Of a stretch of 5,873 nucleotides of DNA, positions 1 to 5,200 are shown piece after piece. Source of the stretch: Candidatus Woesearchaeota archaeon (GTDB lineage Archaea > Nanobdellota > Nanobdellia > Woesearchaeales > JAUUYB01); assembly GCA_030590605.1 (NCBI GenBank), contig JAUUYB010000074.1, positions 1 to 5,873 of the forward strand. The letters run 5' to 3'. Within the stretch, counting starts at the first letter, position 1; every line of letters starts with the position of its first letter. The notes below the pieces were generated by a model. That model saw nothing but the letters and a program-made list of their open reading frames with translations, was not told the DNA's origin and did not search any database. Made by a program: the position numbers and the translations under genes.

Positions 1-1
1 G

Positions 2-721
2 CTCACTCTCGAAGGTATCCTTTTCATCTATTTTGTATCGATTGTCGGTGCATTCGCGTTCCTTTTCAGGTCAAAAGCGACCAGGCACATGAATATCTCT
101 GATGTAGATCCATTATTCAATCTACAACCTATCTTCCTCATACTTCTTGCAGGAGTATTTCTTAAAGAGAGCCTGAACATCTACCAGGTCGGGGGGGTTT
201 TTCTACTTCTCGTCGGTACATATATCCTAGAAATTGAAGAGGAATCTAAGACTTTCCTGGATCCAATAACCAAATTCCTTAAATCCAGATATATACATTA
301 TATGCTTTTCACGATTCTCGCGTTTACATTCACATCCATGTTCGATAAGATCGTCATCACGCAGATCACATTCGGGAACCCGCTCACTTATCTCTTCTTG
401 TTCTATATCTTCATGGGCGTCAATTTCCTGTTCTTAGATATAGTCAAGTTCGGAGTGAAAGATGTGTTGATTTCAGTCAAGACAAAACCAGGATATACCT
501 TCCTTTCGATGTTCCTCCATATGATCAACATTTTCGTCTACTATACCGCCCTTGCCATCCCTGGTGTCCTAATCTCTCTTGTCATCCCCATCCGTAGGAT
601 GAGTTCGCTCTTCTCTACACTTATCGGAGGACACCTATTCCATGAAGATCATTATGTCCAAAAGGTAGGTGCATCTATCGTGATGATAGCCGGAGTCGCT
701 ATCATCATCCTGTTCACATGA
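2..721 (+). CDS. EamA/DMT-superfamily-like membrane transporter, 5'-truncated
   Basis: The reading frame is open from the left edge (frame starting at base 2) to TGA 719-721, giving 239 residues; the true start lies outside the window. About eight hydrophobic segments are visible. The first three, with the motif PLFNLQPIF and then FLKESL..YQVGGVFLLLVGTYIL, look like the end of a first EamA repeat (family pattern: P-hydrophobic-FLxExL-xxQxxGxxLIxxGV). A charged loop (EIEEESK) then leads into a second repeat of five segments that ends with the matching pattern GGHLFHEDHYVQKVGASIVMIAGVAII. Ten-helix drug/metabolite transporters are built from two such repeats, so roughly two helices are missing. 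The protein would sit in the cytoplasmic membrane; the substrate cannot be read from sequence. Its stop overlaps the next gene's start (ATGA), so the two are probably co-transcribed and translationally coupled. Fold confidence is good; transport function is inferred from family. An internal ATG at 89 is not needed as a start because upstream codons continue the membrane pattern. Confidence 0.8.
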   Translation, partial: LTLEGILFIYFVSIVGAFAFLFRSKATRHMNISDVDPLFNLQPIFLILLAGVFLKESLNIYQVGGVFLLLVGTYILEIEEESKTFLDPITKFLKSRYIHYMLFTILAFTFTSMFDKIVITQITFGNPLTYLFLFYIFMGVNFLFLDIVKFGVKDVLISVKTKPGYTFLSMFLHMINIFVYYTALAIPGVLISLVIPIRRMSSLFSTLIGGHLFHEDHYVQKVGASIVMIAGVAIIILFT

Positions 722-1542
722 CAACATTTCGAGAAGCACTCAAAAGAAGCCTAACGCCGACTGAACTCGGCAGGCTCAAGACCGCATTCGATGTAGTCGG
801 AGACATCGCGATCATCGAAGTAGATCCGGTGTTAAGGAAGAAAGAGAAAAAAATCGCCAAGACATTGCTAGATCTTCATAAGAATATCAAAGTGGTATGT
901 AGGAAAGAAGGCATACACGAAGGAGAGTTCCGGACACAGAATATGAAGGTCCTTGCGGGAGAGAAACGGCTCGAGACAGAATATAGAGAGAATAACTGCC
1001 GTTTCCTAATCGACGTCGAAAAGGTATATTTCTCTCCAAGGTTATCAACTGAACGGAAGCGGATCTCGGAGCTTGTCAAGAAAGGAGAATCAGTACTTGT
1101 CATGTTCTCAGGAGTCGCACCATACCCGATCGTCATTTCAAAGAACAGTCCGGCAAAAGAGATAGTCGCTGTCGAGAAGAACCCAACCGGGCATAAATAT
1201 GCACAGCAGAACACACTACTCAACAAAGTGAAGAATGTCAATGTATTATGCGGTGACGCCAGAAAAGTCGTCCCGAAGCTAAGAAAGAAATTTGACAGGA
1301 TCATCATGCCTTTACCTAAAGATGGAGAGCATTTTCTCGATGTAGCGCTTGGCAGCATAAAGAAAGGAGGAGTCATCCATTTCTATGATTTCTTGCATCA
1401 GAATGATTTCCCTCTCGCCAGACGAAAAGTCATGTCTGCCTGCCGGACTGCAGGAAAACGTTTCAGAACTATAAATTTCAGGAAATGCGGTCAAAGTGCT
1501 CCTCGGTTCTTTAGGATAGTCCTTGATTTCAAGGTTATTTGA
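718..1542 (+). CDS. taw22: tRNA (guanine37-N1) methyltransferase, Trm5 family, Taw22/aTrm5a-like
   Basis: This 274-residue class I SAM-dependent methyltransferase of the Trm5 family modifies position 37 of tRNA. Residues 24-34 (FDVVGDIAIIE) are the Trm5 D2-domain opening. Residues 103-115 contain YFSPRLSTER, with the conserved Arg108 of the family. Motif I is MFSGVAPY (129-136), the motif II acidic end is AVEKNP (151-156), followed by N-LLNKVKNV and GDAR (179-182). The loop DRIIMPLP (193-200) is the family's usual MNLP with Asn replaced by Pro198. From memory of published work on Pyrococcus abyssi Taw22, Pro at this site marks the bifunctional branch that makes m1G37 and also methylates imG-14 to imG2 in tRNA-Phe; I infer that activity here. 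Methanocaldococcus-type Trm5 has an extra N-terminal D1 domain of about 60 residues; here the protein starts almost directly at D2, so D1 is absent. The ATG at 718 overlaps the preceding stop, and no Shine-Dalgarno is visible. Family assignment is firm; the subfamily and symbol are moderately sure. Confidence 0.85.
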   Translation: MTTFREALKRSLTPTELGRLKTAFDVVGDIAIIEVDPVLRKKEKKIAKTLLDLHKNIKVVCRKEGIHEGEFRTQNMKVLAGEKRLETEYRENNCRFLIDVEKVYFSPRLSTERKRISELVKKGESVLVMFSGVAPYPIVISKNSPAKEIVAVEKNPTGHKYAQQNTLLNKVKNVNVLCGDARKVVPKLRKKFDRIIMPLPKDGEHFLDVALGSIKKGGVIHFYDFLHQNDFPLARRKVMSACRTAGKRFRTINFRKCGQSAPRFFRIVLDFKVI

Positions 1543-1571
1543 TATTGTTTCTACATAGGCTTACCGACAAT

Positions 1572-1579
1572 TTTAAATA
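1572..1579 (+). promoter_or_regulatory. TATA-box promoter of the paralogous pair
   Basis: TTTAAATA is centred about 26-27 bases upstream of the ATG at 1602, preceded by a purine-containing stretch (CGACAA) where a BRE would lie. Archaeal transcription starts about 25-28 bases downstream of the TATA centre, so the transcript would begin at or next to the start codon, i.e. be leaderless. Seen: the box and the spacing. Inferred: the start site. Confidence 0.65.
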
Positions 1580-1601
1580 CCGCTAAAATGACGGAGATAC
1601 C

Positions 1602-2132
1602 ATGAGCGTCAGACGGAACCTAATGAATATACAGATGATAAAGTACAGGGGAATATTTGATTATCCTGAACTTCTCAGAGTCATCTATACATGGGGGACC
1701 AGACAGGGATTCGAGATGCATGAGAAGAAATCTAAGCACAAAGTCCCTGATGCGAGAGGTGCAGAGCAAGAACAGACCCTCCTTGGATGGCGGAAAATTG
1801 ATGCATATGTCAAGTTCTGGTTCTTCGTAGATACAAGAGCAGAATTCTTAAAGGATGTCGATGTCATCGTCGAAGGGAAAAAACGGAGACTCACTCAGGG
1901 CAAGATAAGGATAAGGTTCACTGGATATGTTGAACTAGATTACAACAACCGATTTGAGACAAGCAAATTCATGGAAGGCGTCCGTGATTTCTACCACAAG
2001 TTTATTATACGAACCAAGATACAGAATGTCTGGGAAGATACACTCTATTATCGACTCTACAAACTGAACAAAGCAGTCAAGGAGCATCTAGATATGGAAG
2101 GAAAGCATCTGGCATCAGAAGGGAGGTGGTAA
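1602..2132 (+). CDS. Uncharacterised small protein, first of a paralogous pair
   Basis: I do not recognise this 176-residue protein. It is predicted soluble, with no signal peptide or membrane segment, and is rich in Lys, Arg and aromatic residues (seven Trp or Trp-like sites include WGTRQGF, LGWRKI, KFWFF, NVWEDT). It appears alpha/beta: an N-terminal helix (about 20-35), a charged variable stretch (40-58, KK.KHK..DARGAEQEQ), then strands and a helix ending in LYYRLYKLNKAV. Residues 61-135 align without gaps, at an offset of two, with the next gene's product: shared W63, K65, Y69, the G100-K101-I102 turn, and D113-Y114-x-N116-R117 followed by E119. The start at 1602 is supported by a TATA box giving a leaderless message; later Met8 and Met12 are possible alternatives. 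Its stop overlaps the next gene by seven bases, so both are one operon. The tight linkage suggests the two proteins work together, perhaps as a heteromer. Function unknown. Confidence 0.8.
   Translation: MSVRRNLMNIQMIKYRGIFDYPELLRVIYTWGTRQGFEMHEKKSKHKVPDARGAEQEQTLLGWRKIDAYVKFWFFVDTRAEFLKDVDVIVEGKKRRLTQGKIRIRFTGYVELDYNNRFETSKFMEGVRDFYHKFIIRTKIQNVWEDTLYYRLYKLNKAVKEHLDMEGKHLASEGRW
2122..2126 (+). promoter_or_regulatory. Strong Shine-Dalgarno with awkward spacing to its gene
   Basis: GGAGG, extended as GGAGGTGGT, closely matches the complement of the archaeal 16S 3' end. It runs directly into the only conventional start codon of the downstream gene (GTG 2126-2128), leaving no spacer. Measured at normal spacing (about 8 bases) the in-frame codon would be ATA at 2135-2137. 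It is the only convincing Shine-Dalgarno in the window and lies inside an operon, consistent with leaderless first genes and SD-led internal genes. Confidence 0.55.
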
Positions 2133-2635
2133 GGATAGCAGAAGTCGATATAATAGTAGACAAGCTCCGCCTCCAGTATGAAGGCCTCTTCAGCGTCAAA
2201 GAACTCTATTTCTCTATCGATGAATGGCTTGAGGAACGGAATTATGATCGGAGAGAGATAAAACATGTCGAGAGAGTCTCTCCTGAAGGGAAATATATAG
2301 AGTTTGAGATGATGCCTTGGAAAAAATATACAGATTATGCAAAATCTGAAATCAAGATACGACTTATCATGTCGGATATCGTTGAGGTCGAGATCGAGAA
2401 AGACGGATCAAAAGTCAAGCTTAATAAGGGAAAAATCAAAGTGGTTCTTGATGGTCTTCTCACAACTGATTATGAGAACAGATGGGAATCCAAACCGATG
2501 TTCTATTTCATCAGGACAATATTCGATAAGTATTTCTACAAACCATTCACCGTAGGATACCAGAACAATGTATCAGGAGATGTAAAAGAGCTCTATACCC
2601 ATCTGAAAGCATTCCTGAATCTTTATCGGTATTGA
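2126..2635 (+). CDS. Uncharacterised small protein, second of a paralogous pair
   Basis: This product of about 169 residues is unrecognised and homologous to its upstream neighbour. Numbering from the GTG, N-terminal LQYEGLFSVKELYFSIDEWLEE (17-38) matches YRGIFDYPELLRVIYTW of the neighbour. Residues 65-71 (WKKYTDY) match WRKIDAY; GKIKV (102-106) matches GKIRI; and DYENRWES (115-122) matches DYNNRFET. The C-terminal helix differs (VKELYTHLKAFLNLY versus LYKLNKAVKEHL). The sequence is soluble, rich in Lys, Glu and aromatic residues, and has no cysteine, zinc site or obvious nucleotide motif. The start is uncertain: GTG 2126 is the only ATG/GTG/TTG codon upstream of the conserved region, but it collides with the Shine-Dalgarno. 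The gene ends in TGA followed immediately by in-frame TAA (tandem stops at 2633-2638). The repetition points to an old gene duplication with both copies kept in one transcript. Function cannot be assigned. Confidence 0.8.
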   Translation: MVRIAEVDIIVDKLRLQYEGLFSVKELYFSIDEWLEERNYDRREIKHVERVSPEGKYIEFEMMPWKKYTDYAKSEIKIRLIMSDIVEVEIEKDGSKVKLNKGKIKVVLDGLLTTDYENRWESKPMFYFIRTIFDKYFYKPFTVGYQNNVSGDVKELYTHLKAFLNLYRY

Positions 2636-2661
2636 TAACGCCTCCATTCTACAAGAATATA

Positions 2662-2669
2662 TTTAAAAA
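2662..2669 (+). promoter_or_regulatory. TATA-like promoter of the lipoprotein-like gene
   Basis: TTTAAAAA within a very AT-rich run (2655-2680) is the best TATA candidate between the preceding stop and the start at 2717/2720. It would start transcription near 2692 and give a leader of about 28 bases with no clear Shine-Dalgarno. A second AT stretch (TAATAAAT, 2672-2679) is an alternative giving a leader of about 18 bases. Confidence 0.4.
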
Positions 2670-2719
2670 TATAATAAATCACCAAAATACAGATAAACCA
2701 CCTATTGATACTTTGAGTG

Positions 2720-3280
2720 ATGAATACTTGGGCCTTCGCATTCATATCTATCCTAATCTTTTTGAGTTATGGTTGTTCAACTACCGTAGAAACTCCAGAA
2801 CAAACCGATCTGATTGAACATAAGGAAGATATTGGTAATTATGAACTGGATGAAGGGATATTAACTGGATATTCAGTCCTGGAACCAGAGAATCATAAAG
2901 ATCCGGAAGAGTTCGCTTTTCCATCTACAAGTATCGTAGGAACCCAGGATGGGGTATCGATATCTATAGATAAGTTTGATATCGAAAATAAGTCTACGTG
3001 GGGTAAAGTAGTCAATTTATCTGTGACTATCCTCAATCAGGGGAAGACTGCTTTGTCTCCCTCACTCGTCATCTATGTCTTTTTAGAAGGTGAAGATATC
3101 ACAGAAAATACCAGAAAATTTGATATGGATATAATCGGATTAGACGATCATGCAAATTATATATTCAAGGACGCAATCAGTTTCAGCGGGACAGGGGAAA
3201 AGATATTCCGGATTGCGCTCTATGAAGGGTATCATACTAAAACATTCTTGGTGAGTGTAGAGACTAAAATCCAGATTTAG
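2720..3280 (+). CDS. Predicted secreted or lipid-anchored beta-rich protein
   Basis: This 186-residue protein has an export signal. From the ATG at 2720, residues 2-18 are almost uniformly hydrophobic (AFAFISILIFLSYG), ending in Cys19. The sequence around the cysteine (L-S-Y-G-C) resembles a lipobox, but position -3 is Ser instead of the usual Leu/Val, so lipid attachment is plausible but not certain. After it come an acidic, Thr/Pro/Glu-rich linker (about 20-75) and a globular part of alternating hydrophobic strands (VSISIDKFDI, VVNLSVTILNQGKTAL, LVIYVFLEGEDI, FLVSVETKIQI). That pattern resembles CARDB or Ig-like beta-sandwich domains found on archaeal surfaces, but I cannot name a family. 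A GTG one codon earlier (2717) is an equally possible start. The N-region lacks a lysine or arginine, unusual for a signal peptide. The gene has its own promoter and stands alone; role on the cell surface is inferred only. Confidence 0.7.
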   Translation: MNTWAFAFISILIFLSYGCSTTVETPEQTDLIEHKEDIGNYELDEGILTGYSVLEPENHKDPEEFAFPSTSIVGTQDGVSISIDKFDIENKSTWGKVVNLSVTILNQGKTALSPSLVIYVFLEGEDITENTRKFDMDIIGLDDHANYIFKDAISFSGTGEKIFRIALYEGYHTKTFLVSVETKIQI

Positions 3281-3296
3281 ATGGGTTATGAATCAG

Positions 3297-3303
3297 AAAA
3301 AAA
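3297..3303 (-). terminator. T-run terminator of tRNA-Thr
   Basis: Seven T residues on the minus strand follow the discriminator base directly. Archaeal RNA polymerase stops at T-rich tracts without needing a hairpin, and the tract also sits just past the convergent lipoprotein-like gene's stop at 3280. Confidence 0.5.
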
Positions 3304-3376
3304 AGCCTCCGGAGGGATTTGCACCCTCGACCTCGGGATTACAAGTCCCGCGCTCTGCTGACTAAGCTACGGAGGC
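3304..3376 (-). tRNA. tRNA-Thr(UGU)
   Basis: A complete 73-base tRNA without intron and without encoded CCA. On the minus strand the acceptor GCCTCCG pairs perfectly with CGGAGGC, the anticodon stem CGGGA with TCCCG, and the T stem GAGGG with CCCTC; the D stem has three Watson-Crick pairs plus T13-G22. The anticodon loop CTTGTAA gives TGT, reading ACA (Thr). The discriminator is T73, which suits archaeal tRNA-Thr. Canonical features present: T8, A14, G15 with C48, G19 with C56, A58. Unusual: the D loop AGTCAGCA places A at position 18, and the T loop TGCAAAT places G at 55, so both members of the normally invariant G18-U55 elbow pair are replaced. U13 makes it a candidate TruD substrate. It is transcribed divergently from adk. 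Identity is near certain; functionality is likely given perfect stems. Confidence 0.95.
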
Positions 3377-3404
3377 AGCTTATCTATTGAGGGTTCAAAA
3401 ACCA

Positions 3405-3412
3405 TTTATAAA
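3405..3412 (-). promoter_or_regulatory. TATA box of tRNA-Thr
   Basis: TTTATAAA, within TATTTATAAA on the minus strand, is centred 32 bases upstream of the mature tRNA 5' end. Initiation about 27 bases downstream would give a 5' leader of around five bases for RNase P to remove. Confidence 0.6.
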
Positions 3413-3445
3413 TATTCTGTTTGGTAATCTCAATCTTCCCGCAAC

Positions 3446-3454
3446 TTATAAATA
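3446..3454 (+). promoter_or_regulatory. TATA box of adk
   Basis: TTATAAATA preceded by CGCAAC (possible BRE) is centred about 30 bases before the adk ATG, so the leader would be at most a few bases. A second AT element (TTATATATA, 3463-3471) is too near the start codon to be the main box and more likely marks the initiator region. Confidence 0.6.
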
Positions 3455-3479
3455 GAATCTCGTTATATATACGGTCACA

Positions 3480-4106
3480 ATGAGAAATATCATAATGTTC
3501 GGGCCACAAGGCTCAGGTAAAGGAACACAGGCAAAAATTCTCGCAGACCGATACCGAATTCCACATATCTCTACTGGGGACATGCTTAGGGCGGCTATCG
3601 CGAAAGAGACAGAGCTAGGTAATAAAGCGAAAGCACTCATCAATGAAGGAAAATTAGTCCCTGATGAGATAGTCAACGGGATAGTCAAAGAAAGACTGGC
3701 TATGGGAGACTGTGTAGACGGATATATCCTTGATGTATACCCCCGAAATCTCGATCAGGCAAAGGAACTAGAAGCATTTGCAGACATAAAATATGTCATC
3801 GAACTTCATGTGCCTGATGATATATCTGTTTCAAGGATAGTACATCGGAGGCAATGCAAGGCATGCGGCGCTATCTTCGGATTAGATTTCCCTCCAAAAG
3901 TAGAAGGTGTCTGTGATAAATGCGGTGAAGTGCTCTACCAACGAGATGATGATAAGGAAGAGGCAATGAAAAAAAGACTTGCCATCTATCATGAAGAGAC
4001 AGAAGCGCTGATAGGCTTTTATTCTCCTAAAGAGATTGTCTATAAGGTAGATGGCACTATGACCGTCGATGAGGTACAGAAGGCGCTAACGAAGATCCTC
4101 GGGTGA
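3480..4106 (+). CDS. adk: Adenylate kinase, bacterial-type with zinc LID
   Basis: This 208-residue cytosolic enzyme catalyses ATP + AMP to 2 ADP. The P-loop is GPQGSGKGTQ (8-17). The AMP-binding part includes STGDMLR (31-37), and PRN-x-x-Q (88-93) supplies the conserved Arg89 and Gln93. The LID carries four cysteines in two pairs, C126-x2-C129 and C145-x2-C148, the structural zinc site of long-form kinases, followed by QRDDD (154-158) and R166 in KKRL. This is the bacterial-type Adk fold, not the archaeal AdkA type found in many methanogens. Length fits the long form (about 210-220). One oddity is the segment GYILDVYPRN (81-90): the family usually has LDGFPR, so the glycine that packs near the AMP base is Val86 and the aromatic is Tyr. 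The message is predicted nearly leaderless. The 3' end overlaps truD on the opposite strand by 21 bases. Function is firm. Confidence 0.95.
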   Translation: MRNIIMFGPQGSGKGTQAKILADRYRIPHISTGDMLRAAIAKETELGNKAKALINEGKLVPDEIVNGIVKERLAMGDCVDGYILDVYPRNLDQAKELEAFADIKYVIELHVPDDISVSRIVHRRQCKACGAIFGLDFPPKVEGVCDKCGEVLYQRDDDKEEAMKKRLAIYHEETEALIGFYSPKEIVYKVDGTMTVDEVQKALTKILG

Positions 4107-5030
4107 GAGCAGATCTCTTATCGCAACTGTCGCATAGCATCCTTTGTCTAGGCGAAAAGAGACTTTACATGTACCTTTATTGAGATTCCCGATCTTTAAT
4201 TCATGTAAATTCGCATAGAGCATCCTCATCCCTCCAGGATAACTGAATCCAGGTATCTGCCGCACGATGAAATCCCTTGTCTTGATATCTTCTTCTTTCA
4301 TCACCTGTTTAAGAATCTCACGATACTTGAAATCATCTATATCAGTCTCGAACCCGATAATCGGAATCGGTAAATTCTCTTTCGCGAAGCTCTCAATCTT
4401 TTCTGCACACCGATTCCATAAGAGGCTTTGATACGAATGAACGAACATCATCGCAATCTCCCTTGGAATAGTCCTGATAGCGCCTACAAAATCATTCTTG
4501 TGCTCTTCCAGATGGAGTTTAGCTTGGTCTTCCCATGAACCTTGGGAGGCCTGAATAGTCTTAACTGCACTCTTGAAATCTTTTTTGATAATATCCTTAC
4601 CGATCTCAGCATTCTTCGTCCCGAATCTCTGTTCTCCATACAAGTTCAGGAACTTAAGAACCTGTTTCGGTTTCTTTTTCAAGTCGCGTATCTTGATATC
4701 AAAATTGTTTCCTAAAAGCATCCCTAACCTGAGCGGCTCTTTTCCCTTTCCAAAAAATGTAACCTCAAGATTCTTTCCTTTAATCGATATGTCTGTCCTA
4801 GCTTTGATAGAAATCAGTTGTTCAGTCACTGCTAGTCTGTCTTTAGTCCCTGAGAACCCAATCTGACCAGGTTTTATCCTGAATCTGGATGCGACCTTCC
4901 TAATGGCCTCTGAGGTGGTGATGTTTCTTTTCATCAACCAAAAATATGTGAAATCTCCTTGATTACCCGGTTTAATGGAGGGTATCTCCTTAACTTGGAA
5001 GTCTTCGGGAGTATTCTTGATAGTATACAT
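4086..5030 (-). CDS. truD: tRNA pseudouridine(13) synthase TruD
   Basis: This 314-residue enzyme isomerises U13 of tRNA to pseudouridine. It begins with the TruD N-terminal pattern PEDFQVKEI (8-16). The catalytic motif is FSGTKDRLAVTEQ (59-71), with Asp64 as the nucleophile. LRLGMLLGNNFDIKIRDL (100-117) is followed by LNLYGEQRFGTKN (128-140), the Y/F-G-x-Q-R-F-G signature, and HSYQSLLWN (198-206). SYPGGMRM...HELKI (263-280) and the C-terminal beta segment VSFRLDKGCYATVAIRDLL complete the catalytic core. Archaeal TruD proteins are often about 400 residues or more and E. coli TruD is 349; this one is compact, so the inserted TRUD subdomain between about residues 140 and 260 is shortened. The start at 5030 is chosen because it matches the conserved N-terminus and lies about 27 bases from a TATA box, predicting a leaderless message. 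A longer reading of this frame to 5213 only translates the antisense of the neighbouring tRNA-Arg. Assignment is firm. Confidence 0.93.
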   Translation of the reverse strand: MYTIKNTPEDFQVKEIPSIKPGNQGDFTYFWLMKRNITTSEAIRKVASRFRIKPGQIGFSGTKDRLAVTEQLISIKARTDISIKGKNLEVTFFGKGKEPLRLGMLLGNNFDIKIRDLKKKPKQVLKFLNLYGEQRFGTKNAEIGKDIIKKDFKSAVKTIQASQGSWEDQAKLHLEEHKNDFVGAIRTIPREIAMMFVHSYQSLLWNRCAEKIESFAKENLPIPIIGFETDIDDFKYREILKQVMKEEDIKTRDFIVRQIPGFSYPGGMRMLYANLHELKIGNLNKGTCKVSFRLDKGCYATVAIRDLLSPEDLR

Positions 5031-5053
5031 ACCCTTCTTGGAGATTGGAAAGG

Positions 5054-5068
5054 TATATAAATATTTAT
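5054..5068. promoter_or_regulatory. Shared bidirectional TATA element, truD and tRNA-Arg
   Basis: TATATAAATATTTAT contains a perfect 12-base palindrome (ATAAATATTTAT, 5057-5068). On the plus strand its TATA centre near 5058 lies about 28 bases before the tRNA-Arg 5' end. On the minus strand TTTATATA (5061 to 5054) is centred about 27 bases before the truD ATG. Only 56 bases separate the two genes and no other box is visible, so the same element should serve both directions. Confidence 0.6.
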
Positions 5069-5086
5069 GAATTTTCGACGGGTGAT

Positions 5087-5161
5087 GGACCTGTAGCCTA
5101 GCCTGGATAGGGCGACAGCCTCCTAAGCTGTAGATCGGGAGTTCGAATCTCCCCAGGTCCG
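5087..5161 (+). tRNA. tRNA-Arg(CCU)
   Basis: A complete 75-base tRNA with no intron and no encoded CCA. Acceptor GGACCTG pairs with CAGGTCC; D stem GCCT with GGGC (including T13-G22); anticodon stem ACAGC with GCTGT; T stem GGGAG with CTCCC. The anticodon loop CTCCTAA gives CCT, reading AGG (Arg). The discriminator is G73. The D loop holds GG and the T loop is TTCGAAT, so the elbow is canonical, in contrast to the tRNA-Thr in this window. U13 makes it a possible substrate of the divergently encoded TruD. Confidence 0.96.
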
Positions 5162-5167
5162 TTTTTT
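5162..5167 (+). terminator. T-run terminator of tRNA-Arg
   Basis: Six T residues follow the discriminator base immediately, the usual form of an archaeal tRNA terminator. The same position begins the short spacer that carries the next gene's promoter. Confidence 0.5.
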
Positions 5168-5192
5168 GTATCATCTCCGCGTATCCAAACAT

Positions 5193-5200
5193 ATTTAAGA
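5193..5200 (+). promoter_or_regulatory. TATA box of the right-edge gene
   Basis: ATTTAAGA, within CATATTTAAGAATC, is centred about 26 bases upstream of the ATG at 5222, again predicting a leaderless message. It lies only about 30 bases beyond the tRNA-Arg terminator. Confidence 0.55.

Noticed and set aside
876..1376. Minus-strand open frame of 166 codons
   Set aside because: It lies wholly inside the well-supported Trm5-family gene, and its product (Phe/Ser/Thr/Pro-rich) has no recognisable domain.
2632..2817. Short plus-strand open frame between the paralogous pair and the lipoprotein-like gene
   Set aside because: It covers an AT-rich promoter region and overlaps the signal-peptide gene in another frame; composition looks non-coding.
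3463..3471. TTATATATA as the adk promoter
   Set aside because: It is only about 13 bases from the ATG, which would put the start site inside the gene; the box at 3446-3454 has the right distance.
4573..4866. Plus-strand open frame of 97 codons inside truD
   Set aside because: It is antisense to conserved TruD motifs and has no initiation signal or recognisable product.
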